Part shown: positions 1 to 12,140 of the stretch, one piece after another
Layout: each line of letters starts with the position of its first letter
Position numbering within the stretch: position 1 is the first letter of the stretch
Source: Thermothelomyces thermophilus ATCC 42464
Lineage: Eukaryota; Ascomycota; Sordariomycetes; Sordariales; Chaetomiaceae
Reading direction: 5' to 3'
NCBI RefSeq assembly: GCF_000226095.1
Contig: NC_016478.1
Location: 2,904,001-2,968,000 of the forward strand
DNA: 64,000 nucleotides
Program-made: the position numbers and the translations under genes
The notes under the pieces: model-generated
Told to the model about the DNA's origin: nothing
The model's input: only the letters and a program-made list of their open reading frames with translations
Databases searched by the model: none

Positions 1-1724
1 CCTGGTCCCAATTTCCCCAACAGGTCCCCGGGCGAGAATCGAGAAGCTAGCCTCACGTGGTGCTTGCGTGTCGTTGCCCCTCACCGTAGTGCAAAAAGGT
101 GCTCGAGGAGGTTGCCCTTCATCTCGTGGGAGCCTCATGCGAGCGGGGAGTGTCTTGTCTCTTTGTTTGCAGGCGCTCCTTTAACTAGCTGCCGCAGCGG
201 CCCTATCGAGGTTTATGCGCAGTAAGTGATGCGGTCCGAATGTAGGCAATTCGGTGCATTAGAATTCGGGCCATCGGGCTGTTGGAGGGTTGGAATGGCA
301 CTAAGCAGTAGGTGGGGCCAAGTTGGCCGGTGTAGCCAGCTGTCTTCAGTTGGCGCATAGTCCAAGGGCTTTATTGGCCTCACACCACACACACTCTTGC
401 ACCGGAAGCCCGGAACGGGAGACCAGAACACCGGAGAAGGGGTAAAAACAATACATGCATACTCCGTACATCGTTTGGAAAACAGCTGGCACCGATCAGG
501 TAACTACGCATGATCCGGCGTCGTACTTGTAATCGATTGACTGACTCGCTAGGTAAGAAAGAACGGACGACATCTCGAACTTGTTCGATGAAGATGTCAC
601 TCACCCTTCCTTTACAACAATAATAGTACCGAACCGATCTGGTGGCCATCAATCCTTGATTCCGAATCCTTGATGCCGTCGGGGTTTGTCATCATTCCCT
701 TATTAACGGCCTGTATGTACGCCCCCAGTTATTTTCACGGATTTGCCAGCATCGGCTCCCACGGCTCTTCAACTCGTCCTCGTCGCCGGTATGATTACGG
801 GGTCATTTTGGGAAGAAAGCTCACATGAGGTGACCCGTGTAGTACTGTGCGATATGATGGTTTCCTGGGTCTACATGATGCTGTGGAAACAATCCGAAAC
901 GTCATTTTGCCCCGTCATTGGTTCCCGAACAGCGTAGTTTTGATAGACGTTCTAGAGTCCCTTGAATGTGTAATTAAATTTAATTACATTCCAGAGTTAT
1001 CTTCATCGGCCTTGCAAGATCGTGGTTTGCTCACTTTCAGCCGAACATTTCGATACTTCCTGCCCAAACGCCGATGAACCCCCTTGGAAATTCGGCTTCT
1101 TCGGCAGCACTAAGTCACAGCTGCCAACTTCACCCTCTTCTTTTCCTTCTTCTTCCTCTTTGTCTTTCTTGTTCCTTCTGCTTCCTTCTTCTTCTTCTTC
1201 CTTCCTTCTTTCCTTCCTTCCTTCTTTCCTTCCTTCCTTCTTTCTTTGGCCAGGGGTTATACCCAGTAATGAGTAGATGAGGACGAGGCTGGTGCCTATG
1301 AAGGATGCATGTCAGGGGTGGCCAATGTTGTCGAGTGTGTCTCTGACGAAGAGTATGAGTCTCCGATCCTGAATGAGCAAAGGACAGCAATCTGCCGGTA
1401 ATCGACATAATTTTCCAGCCAAATATACCCATGCCGCTCATCTCGAACAGGTTGATGAAAGCTATAGTAATATATCATCTAGACGAGGTAGACAAAGGCG
1501 AAGTTGAGCTTTGTTCAAAGACGAGAACTGCCGCCCCGGCATGCCAACGGCGGCGATCAGAGTTGAGGTCACTCGAGGGCGAGACATCCCAATTACGTGA
1601 GAACTTCATGAGGGCTTGGACTTGACTGAAAGGGATTCTGATCTTAAACGAGTGAAAAATCGGTCAATTGGTCAGACGATGGCTTCAGGTTGGGTACCCA
1701 ATGCATTATGGTCATGGATCCGAG
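1..1724. other. Gene-free stretch left of the kinase-like pseudogene
   Basis: I see no reading frame here with a recognisable domain or a coherent exon structure. It holds a pyrimidine-rich microsatellite (about 1130-1247) and one copy of the TACTCCGTAC motif at 460-469 that recurs elsewhere in the window. The 3' untranslated region of the minus-strand kinase-like gene may reach into its right end. Confidence 0.5.
1130..1247. repeat. CT/TTCC pyrimidine-rich microsatellite
   Basis: About 120 bases of almost pure C and T on the plus strand, made of irregular CTT and TTCC units, for example repeated CTTCCTTC. The apparent reading frames across it (Ser/Leu-rich one way, Lys/Arg/Glu-rich the other) are by-products of the repeat and not genes. 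Confidence 0.85.
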
Positions 1725-3031
1725 CTAGAAGTGCAATATTTTCCAGCCGCTGCTATCTGTCCTGTCCTTCGATGACTTCACCCCTTTCCTTCGTTTCATT
1801 TCTTCAAGAATCTTCTCGCTATTTGCATACTGAATAGCCAGCTCCAGACCCTTCAGCCGCCGCAGTTTCTGCGTCATGACCGCTCCGATTGCTCCCTCAT
1901 TGTTGGTCGTCACGACTTCTTCCCAATATTCAATCTCCGAATCGTCATCTTCATTTATCTACCCTGCCTCCTTCGGGTTGCGTATCAGCCTTTCCCTGAA
2001 CCAACGGTTCGCAAAGTCGATGATGAACGGCGTCTGGGTGCGGAAGTCGACCACCATATTGCGCGGAGAGCAGTCCCTGTTTAACACGCCGCGGCTGTCG
2101 ATCTCGTGCACGGCATCGACGGCGGCTTGTACTATGTCCTGCCAGTCCTCCACATTCTGCGGGGCCCGGTGGTCGGTATGTCGTTGGGACAAGGGGTATC
2201 CGCGGATGAAATCCACAATGACGCCCTTGACTTCGAGGAACCGCGCCGTCTCTGGAGACTCCAGAAGATCTCGGGGCGTGTCAGGGAACGGCATCACGAG
2301 GCGCACGTGCGCGAACATTCGCGGTATCAACTTGCCCTGGAGATCTTTGAGCCGCTCGTACGCCTCCGTCTCGCTCTTGAAGCTTCGTTCGCAGTCTTCC
2401 CACACACTCTGGCTTCAAATTCAGCATTACGTTCTGACTCGAAGCGTTCGTCGTCCGAGACGGACGTGGTTCGGACACGAGCAGAATTCTTGGCTTTCTC
2501 GGTGCCTTGCTCCTGTTCTTCTTCCCTCCGTTCAAGGCTTTCCTCTTCTTCCTCCCCGCCGCTGCCGTTGTCGCCACCGCCATCGCCGTCATCAGCATCC
2601 TCAATATCATTATCGTAGCTGTCTTCTTCTTTCCGGTGGAGAAAGCGGCCCATCTTCCCCTGCCGTACATATGACTGGAAATCTGCCTCTCGGGCCGCTG
2701 TGTGAGGCACATGTTTCCAGTGGCGCATCCGAAGGTGCTCGCCAAATCGGTGGTCATAGAGCTTGAGAATAGCCTGGAAGTGGAACGGGGTACCCAACTC
2801 GGTCGTGCCGAACAAGACGACGTTCAGGACCGGAGATATGGTGACGCCGTGGATTATTAAGGTCATCGCCCTATCTGGCTGACGCTCTTCCGAGAATGAC
2901 CAGTTGCAGCAATCCTTGACAATCTGAAGCTTGAACGACTTGGCTACCTCCCACGGCAGAGGCGTGGGCTTGTTCTGGTCGACCCTCCGTTGTTTTACTG
3001 GTAAGCCGGTACTGTCCATAAAAGTAGTCAA
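1725..3031 (-). pseudogene. Fungal protein-kinase-like protein, broken reading frame
   Basis: Product resembles the fungal family of divergent protein-kinase-fold proteins. The first part (3031 down to about 2410) carries VLFGTTELGTPFHFQAILKLYDHRF, a typical N-lobe start here listed only to its core ILKLYDHRF, followed by an acidic low-complexity insert. The second part holds the kinase-like catalytic loop NRDCSPRNMVVD (HRD-like) and PFIIDFAN (DFG-like). Two defects separate the pieces. Near 2411-2416 the frame shifts by two bases within a GTGTGT stretch; removing one GT joins FEARV directly to WEDCERSF. At 1959-1961 an in-frame TAG follows NPKEAG, after which the same frame continues through EYWEEVVTTNNEGAIGAVM, a tail this family usually has, to 1725. 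Neither defect can be removed by a normal-sized intron. The true start is uncertain, since TTACCAG just inside the frame could be a splice acceptor. Either a host pseudogene or a sequencing slip plus a real stop. Confidence 0.6.
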
Positions 3032-5021
3032 ATGTACTCACGTATTGGAATCTCCCATTCTAACAACGATCCAAGTGATAGGGGAGACCAAATGAAGAGA
3101 CAAAGGTTTACAATGATGCTAGTGATAATTATGGGAAACTGATACAGTTCGTTTGTCTGCGGACGCGTTTGTCAAGATAAGCCCGGTGGATCTGGCAAAC
3201 GGGCTGGCAAACGGAGGGTTCTTTGTTCCTATCCTCTACTTATACAGAGCCACAGGGCCAGCCAACGTAGGAAGGAGACATCGCTCTTTTGAACTATTTA
3301 CAACTTACCAACTTTTCCATCAATTGGAACCATCTTCTATCAGAAACCAAACGAAGAGAATGTTTGTGGTGAAGGCCTGGTGTGCTCGTTCGAGCTCAGA
3401 TAACTGCGATCCCATATTAATCATATATCGTCACAAACTCTGCTGATGAGAGTGGTGGCTGCGGGCTGCCATGCTGTCTTTTATGTTTGGCACAGAAACC
3501 TGGTCTCGAATTCAGTTGGGCCGTATACTGTGATGGCGATCCTGCGATTGACAGCTGAGTCACCGGCGAGTAATTACAGATTACCTCGGGAACCAACTTA
3601 GTTCGACGTTGCCTGGCCTGACCCGAACTCTTTCTAGTACCTACGTTTTCAAGTTGGAGTGTTGGATTCTTCTGCGTAATTAAATGTCGCTCAATCGGCT
3701 AGGGTCGGAGGAGGAACAGGCTGTAGGATGGAAACAGTCCTTCAAAGGACGTCAATCTGACCAGGAACACTCTCATTAGGTGACATATATCCGCAAGGGA
3801 GAAATATGATCATGCGGCGAGATGTTTTGCGGTGTAACCTGCCCATCACATGTTGTCACGAATTCCGTACTGCCAATTGTTCCAGTATTATTACAACGCG
3901 AGAAATCGACACCCTTCTAGGCTCCAACAACCTTCTGCCGCCACATTGAAAGCTGCTCCTTCTGATGCAGTCAGTTGGTGTCAATAATGTGTGTCTGAAA
4001 ATTTGTATAGAGATTCCTTCTGCCCCATTCGATAAAGCCATCAATAACGAGGGTATGGAGGCCGCTATAAACCATACTATCTGAACCGGCAAGCGAACCT
4101 TGCGCTTTGGCAATTTCCGATCTTGACTGCAACTATCTGCCACTTGCCGAATTATTGTACGGATTATTGCTCAAATTAAGAAGGGACAATTCCTGGCCAC
4201 TGCCGTAAACCCCAGTTGCACCTTCCAACCGACCTGCAATACCGCTTTGGGGCCTAAATTTTTCATGCGCTTACGCATTCGAACCTCCCGTCCTTGTTGA
4301 ATTTGGAGGGCTAAACTAGGATCAACTGAGGTAGATCAATCTCTAGCGGGCGCTCCCAACATACACATCGCTCATAACCCCCTACGGTAAGGATCAAAAC
4401 AAAGTTCTTCCTGTCCGCTCGCATTTCTGGGCTGAAGTTTTCAGCTATATCCACAAAAGTGTTTCCTATGTTACTAACGCCAGTTACTAACGTAAGGGTA
4501 CTAGAAGGATCACTTCCAGTTACCGAGATATCAGCCACACTGGGTTGAGTTAGCGCTTCTGGCACCTGCTAATAAATTCTCGACTGGTTCGCGGGCTGTT
4601 GTTGTTGACAGTTCCTCAACCGTTACAGTTCTTCCCAAGAGATCTTGCCTTCAGCATTCTTTCTTCCTTCCTTGGTAACATTTTCTTACAGCAAACTTGA
4701 GAGTTTAGTAGTCCGTTCTGCTCTAGTCTTTCACCGGTGTTCCGCTGTCGTTAACCGCGCGTCAGGACCAGAGCACCTTTGCACCTCTTTCTTCCATCGG
4801 CCAGTGGCATATTGCCAACAACGACTGTGAAGTTCTTTGGCAGCCTGCCAAAACTCAGGTAAAGGTCAGTTCTAAAAGCCTCGAGTTTCTGGCTGCCTTT
4901 CTTACCATCTATCTTCTGTTCTTCCCTTGTCTCGCAGAAAATACGGAAAGAGGCTGAAATTTATCCTCGCTTCTACCTAGCGGGTCAGCTTTCAGCGATT
5001 CAACAAGACTAAGCCGCAACC
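3032..5021. other. Gene-free stretch between kinase-like pseudogene and Stc1 gene
   Basis: Nearly 2 kb with lower GC than the flanking genes. Short open frames exist on both strands (for example minus 4311-4565), but none shows a known domain, splice structure or codon bias like the neighbours. The right-hand part, about 4600-5021, is T-rich and probably holds the promoter and 5' leader of the Stc1 gene. Confidence 0.45.
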
Positions 5022-6205
5022 ATGACCGGACAACTTCGTTGCGAACAGGGAGAATGGAAGCCTCGAGCCTCCTTCTCGAAGAACCAATTGAGCAAATATG
5101 ACCGCAACGCCCAGAAGGGAAGCTCGACTCCATCCAAGACCGGCATTCGCTGCATGGAGCATTCTAGCAAGCCGGTCCTTGAAGAAAAATGTCGGGGTCC
5201 TTGCGGCCGCTGGAGGGAGAAGCGGCTGTTCAGCAAGAGCACGGTTCGCAAGGGCGTCTACGTGAGTTCCTCAAGGTTAAACTCGGAATGAGTTGCGTTT
5301 CTTACCCAATATGCAGTGGTGTGTCGACTGTGTCGATTGGCAGATTAGAACCGAAAATGGCGAGGCATTGCCCCCTCCCGGAGGCCAGTTGTCGGCGGAA
5401 GAGACGAACCCCGTTCCGACTCGGGCATCTCGCTGGATTGATGATGAGTTCTCCACGAGCGACTACGCGACGTTCAGTGACGAGGAGGTAGGCCACTTTG
5501 CTTCACAATTTTGCATTTACGACGTTTCTCTCTTACAACCGATCTCCAGCCCTCCTCTGCGTTTGACGCCGACTTTAATGCTGGAATCGACGACGACGGC
5601 TCTGATATGATGTCGGCACGCCCTTCCTCCGAACAGCGTTCCTCGGCGGCTCATGACACCAGCGAAACGGCCACAGTCTCTGGCAGCGACCGTTTGGGTG
5701 CATTGATTCCCCCGCGCCTCAGACACTCGCCGTCTAAGGCACCGCACTGGCTTATCCCCGACGACATGAATGAGGTCCCCACCGGCTCAGTGCGTTATTC
5801 GACCGTAACGGGTGACAGCGCTTCGGTCGGAAACAGTTCCATGAGCACCTTGGTACGTGAAGGCCAGGGCCAAACCATCCCGTACAATGCCTGGGGTCCG
5901 AATGGAGAGTATGCCCGCATGGTCAAGGTTCCCACGGTCGCTTCGGACACCACTCGCCGCACCCGATCGATTTATCGCCCATCCCAAGTCACTAAGCAGA
6001 GCAAGAGTGACTGGGCAAAGGTGGTAAGTGATGCACTTCAGAGCGGGGCGTACCTAAGCTAGTACTAAACCCTCAAAAGCCCACTCGCAAGCACGCGCCC
6101 CAGCTGCCCAGTTACCTCAAAGGGGACATGCCGATGGTGGCTGACAATGACGACGACGGTCTCGACTTGGACTCAGATGAGGATATCATCAGGATCAACC
6201 GCTAA
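5022..6205 (+). CDS. Stc1-domain protein (RNAi-heterochromatin linker family)
   Basis: Four predicted exons, 5022-5261, 5317-5487, 5550-6023 and 6080-6205, join in phase to give 336 aa. Residues about 3-92 form an Stc1 domain, a LIM-like zinc-binding module. The visible pattern is LRCEQGEWKP, SFSKNQLSKY, IRCMEHSSKP, then CRGPCGRWREKRLFSKS and, across the first intron, WCVDCVDWQ. In fission yeast Stc1 bridges the RITS/Argonaute machinery to the CLRC histone H3K9 methyltransferase. In filamentous fungi the domain sits on longer proteins of mostly unknown role, as here, where the rest is Ser/Thr-rich and probably disordered. It ends in an acidic stretch, DNDDDGLDLDSDEDII. The RNAi link is inference from the domain. 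ATG 5022 begins seven codons before the usual domain start, so no upstream exon is needed. Confidence 0.85.
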
Positions 6206-8330
6206 CGGTTGATTCTTCATATCACGGCACATATCCCCCAACTAGATTGCTGATTGTAAGGCGCCTGGACCATATAATGAGCGAATACACGCAATGGCCA
6301 CATGGGCTTGTTATTTCCGTTATTTTGCTCCCCCGTCACTTTTCATCTTTATTCGGCTTACGTATGTTCCCTTCCACGCGGCCGGATGCCGGGGCAGTGG
6401 AAGAGTGGCGGAATTGCCTTAATGCCGTACAACAAGGGCCTAGTTGACGTCGCGTAGTGATGGAGGGTAGATGGGGAAGGAACGGCACCGGCTTCGACTT
6501 GATGACCTTGTCCGGAATGCCTGGAGACTGGAAGGTCAAATAGCGCGGAATGGTAAAAGACGCTGATTCTTATCTCATTGCTATGGGATTGAGCTTCACA
6601 CGGGCTGCCGCCAAGTGCTTCCATAGCCGGTCCGGTCACCCAATGTGGAACGGTTGGGCTTTTGCCCGGGCTTTGTTACGTCGTGATGAAATATTGGAGC
6701 TGTTGTGGCACAACCCAAGTATTAAGTAGTATATACAGCCTCGCCCACCGAACTTTCCGTACTCCGAGCTTGCTTGGGTCTACAGCACCAAAATATAAGC
6801 GAGCGACAAAGGGAGAGGTTTGGGGGGGGGGGGTTACGCGCACAAGTTAACTAGTGTAGTCAGGTAGATAGCTACTAGAGTCGATGTCAGACCTCCTCCT
6901 TCTCGGAGAGGCTCCTACGGGCGTAAGAGGCGTGTGAATCACGAAAGAACGAATCGGAAGGATTCGCGTTCACGAGGCGGGTAGGGTGCCGGATGCTAAT
7001 TCTGTGAGATGTCTGTCCGGGTTAGGCGTGGAAGCTAGCGGCCGATAATGGTTGGGAGGAAGCGAGTCTGGCTAGGAAGGTGGGCGAGAAGGCGCGGTGG
7101 GTGAGGCGTCGCTCTGCATATATCCTGTGTAGCGAGGTGGTTACGTGCTTTTGCTGCCTTATCTTGCCTTGCCTCGCCTGATACATTTGGGAATTCGCGT
7201 ACCATGTCGGATCCGGCAAGGAGGAGAGGTAACTGCCGGTAGGTGGTGATCATCGTGAATCGAGTCTGAGACGTCAGCGGCGGTGCTGATTGCACAGCTT
7301 CGGTGAGGGTGGGTCCGACCTTAACCTCGCATCCCCAGGGGATGTTTGGCCTGAATCGGGCGACGCAGCTTGAGCTTCATGTCAAATAGCCGTTGGACCC
7401 AAGTGTGATTTCAACCTTTGTCAACCGTCACTGTTAAACCCCTCAGAGGTGGCGGTGTATGCGCACGTTTGAGGGCTGCGGATCAGATCTCGTGTCCCTC
7501 GGGGAGTTCGGATCAAAAGGGGTTTGGGGATGTCCCAGCAGAGTTGACGATGGAATGCACGTAATCCCGGGAGGGTGGGACGAGTAGAAATCGACCGTGG
7601 TCGCGTTTCATTATTCGTTTGCGGCTGGGCGATGCTTCGTTGACTGGGCGTTTGGCCCGTGTTGGGCGCGTTTCGCCCGCTGCCCGGCTGCAGTGCTCAT
7701 CTATAGTGTGTTGCTTTTCCAAGCCCCGGAACAGAACAGAAGGGTGTGCCACTTCCACCTCGGTGACTCGGGACACTTTGAAGCAGTCGCAACTGATGGC
7801 GGTTTCGGATGCCCTCCCTCACTCTAGCTCGAGTCCAAAAGAGACCCGTGAGCAGACGCTGGAATGTTTGCCGCGTACCGCATGGCGCCGTACCTCGGAA
7901 TTTATGCGGCTGCGGCTCGATTCCATGGGTCGGGCGCTGTGTGAGACTCCGGAAACATGGAAAGGACATGGGCAGTGGGTGCGTGTGGAGGAGTCACTCT
8001 GTTATCCGCCTCTTTGTATTGGGATGTCTTCACTCGAAGTGATCAGAGCCCGATCGGGAAACGCGAGGCGGACGCGCTGATGTTTGGCGTGGTGCACCTA
8101 GCTAGTGTCTCGTTGCCCGAGATGGGGTCGGGACTGTCGGATGAAGAAAGCACGCGCACGAGGAGGAGGAAGGTACCCAGGTAGTATATCAGGGCTGGAA
8201 TCGACAACTTGCAGCTCGGTGGTGGCTCTCTCTTCCTCTCCCCTTCCTTCCGTGCTCTGGCTATGCTAGGTCGGCCCTATGCTCAAGAACGGACGAGGTT
8301 ATTCGCAGCTTCCGTGTTGGAACACACAAG
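6206..8330. other. Gene-free stretch between Stc1 and DUF7514 genes
   Basis: About 2.1 kb. Open frames of up to about 150 codons occur on both strands between 7500 and 8180, but they overlap each other, show no domain, and start at non-ATG codons or lack splice logic. A G13-like run lies at about 6822-6834 and a TACTCCG-type motif near 6758-6766. Nothing else stands out. Confidence 0.45.
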
Positions 8331-10506
8331 ATGACTTCGCCAGCACTTGAGCGGGCCCCTTGGAAGGGCTCTTGCCCACCTCCTCCTCCACCACCTCCTT
8401 CCGCTCCTTTCTCAGCGAACTTAGGAGCCTTCCGTAACCCACCATCTCCCTATCATACAACGGTCCAGGATATGGACAACAGCGATTGGACAAATGGAAG
8501 CTACTCTGAAAACGAGTCACTTAGTGACTCGGACGAAGGCAGGGAGCATGGAGTTGAAAAGCCTACGCCCAACGTCGGAAAATCAAGGGAATCTGAGACT
8601 ACAAATGTGCAGCATCAGGAAGAGTCCGAGGTGTCCAAACCTCCCCAGACACCAGGGCAGGGACCGTCCCTGGATGTCCTTACTGAGATCAGGAAGATCA
8701 TCAAGGAGGAGTGTACGACGCCCCTGTCTTCTTGATATACACTACACTTCTGACATGTTTCATAGTAGGGCAGATATCAAGTCCCTCATCGCCCGGGGCA
8801 AGCACCGGCAGAGACTCGGCCCAGCAGTCCATTCGACAGGCAGTTCCAAACACGTCAGCTGCTAGACCTCAATTGACGACCCTTCCTGCACCCGCCCAAC
8901 ACAATTCTGCTCCTCGGTTGGGACCGGACGTGGCCGCGTGCGCTCGGCCACACCCCGGTGTGCAATGCACCAACCCTTCACCGACACAGGCGCCACATCC
9001 GGTTGGCCCTACGCAAGGGTCGCCAAAGGAGTTGAGTGCTATCGACCGCAAGTGGGGCATACTGTTTGACCAGAACAGCGTTCCAACTAAGAGGTGGGAG
9101 CAGGTTATCAGAGGGATCTGCAACTACCTGGTAAGCATTACCGGCAGCGGAACGAGAGCGGGACTCACGATAGTTGTAGATGGCGGAGTACATGCCCCAA
9201 AACTCGCTCGTCGTGACACCAGAGAAAATGGCGGCCTTCTACTCGCACCACAAGCTCGATGTGGAGGTATTTCCCTTTGCAGGTTTGCTCGCCTATCCAA
9301 AATGGCTTGAAACGCCAGAATGCTGATAGTTGAGAAGAGATCTTCCGCAACCGCCGTGACGTGCCGCCAGTCAGGCTGGCAGAACTGTACCAGCAACTGG
9401 CATGTGAATACTACCTCGTACCTGCAGAGCCCAAGGCCCGGCCGACGGTACCAGGCCTGACACTCACGGGGTGGACGCGATGGATGACGATCGTTACGCG
9501 AGCCTATCCCGCCGAGGAGGCGCAACGATTGGGCAAGGTCGTCGCCGCGCTCCCCATCAACGCCGACAGCTTGCTCGACGGCAAGCCGGAGAGACTGCCT
9601 AAGCAGATATCTCGCCACCTGCTACCGGAGCGGCCCGACCGAGAATCTCGTGTAGCGGTCAAGGATGCTCTCAGAGCCCACTTCGAAGCAATACAACAAT
9701 TCCCGTCTAGGAAAACACCTTCCTCAGCCAACCCCCCAAACCCCAACAGCGACAGCGGACGACGCGCGTCCGTCTCCGGTCCCGTTAGTCCCCGCACTCG
9801 CTATCGCCCCTCCGACATACCCTCTCCACCATGTTCCCAGACAGGCGACGACAGCGACGAGCATCACCACTACCATCATCGCAGACGGACCGCCGACCGC
9901 GACAGCGACAGAGGTGACCGGGGTTATCGTGACGGTGCTGGCCACCTCCGCACATACGGAAGCAGTGGCGCGGCTCCCCGTGACGTACCCCTCCCTTTCC
10001 CTCCCTCCCTCGCAGCCACGGCTCTTTCATCCTCCTCATCACGTCCCCCGCTTAGCTCGAGGAGGCGAAGTAGTCCGCCGCTGCCAGCCGACCGTAACAG
10101 CAGTGACTACAGGCACCATACTCAGAGGAACTCTATTTCGGGGTTCAGTGACGGTAGTGGTGATGTCGTGGCCGGAGGAGGAAAAGGCGGCCCCGAAAGG
10201 AGTCACACGTGGTCGAACCTGCCGCGGCGGCGGCTGTCGTCGTCGTCGTCATGGTCGTCGTCCGACGAGCGGGAGAGGGATAGGGGAGGAATGAGAACAA
10301 GGGACGGTCGCGAAATCAGGGAAATGGACCGTGAACGGGGTCGAGTCAGAGAGACGGGGAGGGAGAGGGATCTACGAGAGAGAGATCGCAAGAAAGCGGA
10401 CAGATCGCTGCTGAGGGAACGCGGGCGGGAGACGAAAGAAAGAGTTAGGGAAAGGGATAGGGATAGGGAGAGGGTTAGGAGGGAAAGGGCGAGGGAGAGA
10501 CGGTAG
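8331..10506 (+). CDS. DUF7514 domain protein with Arg/Glu/Asp-rich tail
   Basis: Predicted exons 8331-8712, 8769-9130, 9180-9282 and 9338-10506 join to about 671 aa. The first junction is the least certain because alternative donors and acceptors lie within a few bases. Residues about 215-400 match the fungal domain of unknown function DUF7514. It begins LSAIDRKWGILFD, continues RWEQVIRGICNYL, SLVVTPEKMAAFYSHHKLDV and PFAEIFRNRRDVPPVRLAEL, and ends YPAEEAQRLGKVVAALPIN and LPKQISRHLLP. The N-terminus is Pro/Ser-rich and the middle is disordered. The last about 110 residues are dominated by Arg with Glu, Asp and Ser (RERDRDRERVRRERARERR at the end), like the RE/RD-rich tails of RNA-binding and splicing factors. 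The molecular role of the family is unknown. No partner is suggested by neighbours. Confidence 0.8.
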
Positions 10507-10620
10507 ACGTCGGATGCTGGGTTTGCGGAGCACAGAGGAGGTAGTTCCGCGAGGAAGACCCCGGCAATGTGATGGGTGATGGAGAGCCATCGCGCAAGCT
10601 ACGGTGGAAAAGCTGTCGGC

Positions 10621-10648
10621 GGGGGGGGGGGGGGGGGAGGGGGGGGGG
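10621..10648. repeat. Poly-G tract (G17-A-G10)
   Basis: The plus strand reads 17 G, one A, then 10 G. It lies about 115 bp after the DUF7514 stop codon. Such a tract can fold into a G-quadruplex in DNA or, if the DUF7514 transcript reaches it, in RNA; folding is inference. Confidence 0.9.
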
Positions 10649-12080
10649 TTACTAGTCAGTAACCTGTCAAGACTTATGCGATATGTCACACCATCCATAG
10701 GTGGGGGCATTAGGCCCCCTTGTTGTCCTCGGAACACTTTGGCAGCGGGTGGATATTCATGATTGTCTGGGTAACCTGGGATTAAGAATGAAAAAATCTT
10801 TTTGTCACGACGTCCCCAACGGTTCGGCCTGGGCCCATTCTCTTCATTCGGTCCTTCTCTGGCTTCAAAAGCTCGATGAGTGTACGAAATATTCCGTAGA
10901 GCGGCGAGCCAAATACCCCAGAACCCCGCTGAACCCCACCAAAATCATGACAGCTTGTGGGGATTGCCAGTTGGATGCATTGGTGGTGACACGGCCTGTT
11001 TTCTGCCCCAAAGTTACCGTTTACAGGTTTCTTGCCGACGAGTCTGTGCCATGAGCCTCCTGGACAAGACTGCAAGTTACCAAGCGGACGTGAACAGGTA
11101 GGCTGGTAGGATACCCCGTACGAGGACTCCCAAAAATGGGCGATTTGCCTCGTATGTTTACAGCACATACGCACCTACATCCATACCCCGTATCCGAGTC
11201 GTCTCCAAAGATTCTGCAGTGCTGCGGGGGAATGGGGAAAGAAAAATCAGGGGGGTCCTGGAGATAACACTACCCCACTCCCCGCACGGCAATCCGGCAT
11301 TCGGATCTCGGACCAAAGCTTGAAATTCCCGATGGCCTTGGCCAACCGCCAAGCAGCAGCGACCGACGTCATCCACAACGCGGGCATGCGCGGGTCATCT
11401 GCCCGCACAAAAAACCGCGCCGATCGAATCCTGCTGAGGGAAAATATGCAGTGCGGATGAGGAATTAATTATCTCTCAGCTCTCCGAGCAAGTTGGAGAT
11501 CCACTCGTTGCCAGTGTGTGGTATCCACTGCTTCCTGTGCCACAAGGACTGTGTACGGATTCGCCGGGCAATTGGTGAGATTCCTGGAGACTGGGGGACT
11601 GGGGACCGCTGACTGCATTGCCAATGGGCAAAGATGCGACGTTCCTGGATCGCGCGGGAACCAAGCAACGCTCAGCTTGGTCGGTCCTAACCAACCAGGA
11701 CCAACAACTGGGTCGACCTCTGGTCCAAGTCACAGTCACGACCGGTTATGACGTCGATAGTTGCCGTCTCGGGAAGAACTGCGCAGATGGGGGGACCGGC
11801 TCCCTCGGCATGAAGTCTCAAGTCGTTGGTGTGTACGCAGTATAATCCGGTACACACAGTACTTGGGCGACGCGGCTGATCGGTCGGTTTGCAGTTCAGC
11901 GGCAAACAAACCCATCTCGCAGCCTTGCCGGGTTTCTCCAGACCGGATAGGTCAGAGTAATTGTACATGGGCTGTTGGTATATTATGCCTGTGTATAGGA
12001 TGTATGGGTGAAGGTGGAGGACCCTGACCCTGCAGCAGCCCGAGACTTTTTAAACCCAGTGATTTCTTCCTCCTTCCATT

Positions 12081-12140
12081 CCCCATACTTCCCCATACTT
12101 CCCCATACATCCCCATACTCCCCCATACTCCCCCATATAT
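12081..12140. repeat. 10-bp tandem repeat, six copies (CCCCATACTT type)
   Basis: Six consecutive 10-bp units start at 12081, 12091, 12101, 12111, 12121 and 12131, each close to CCCCATACTT or CCCCATACTC. The last decays into ATATATA. The array sits about 255-315 bp before the transporter ATG, so it may lie in its promoter or leader. A minisatellite or a cluster of factor-binding sites are both possible. Confidence 0.9.

Noticed and set aside
1876-2766. 296-codon plus-strand open frame opposite the kinase-like pseudogene
   Set aside because: Arg/Ser-rich mirror sequence, no domain; the minus strand carries clear kinase-like motifs.
4255-4345. Possible tRNA B-box-like GGTTCGAATGC on the minus strand
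   Set aside because: No matching A box and no cloverleaf pairing could be drawn around it.
7619-8080. 153-codon plus-strand open frame before the DUF7514 gene
   Set aside because: Opens at a non-ATG codon, no domain, overlapped by equally long frames on both strands.
10434-10500. GGGATAGGGATAGGGAGAGGG run looking like telomeric repeat
   Set aside because: It is coding sequence for the Arg/Asp/Glu-rich tail of the DUF7514 protein; the spacing is codon-driven.
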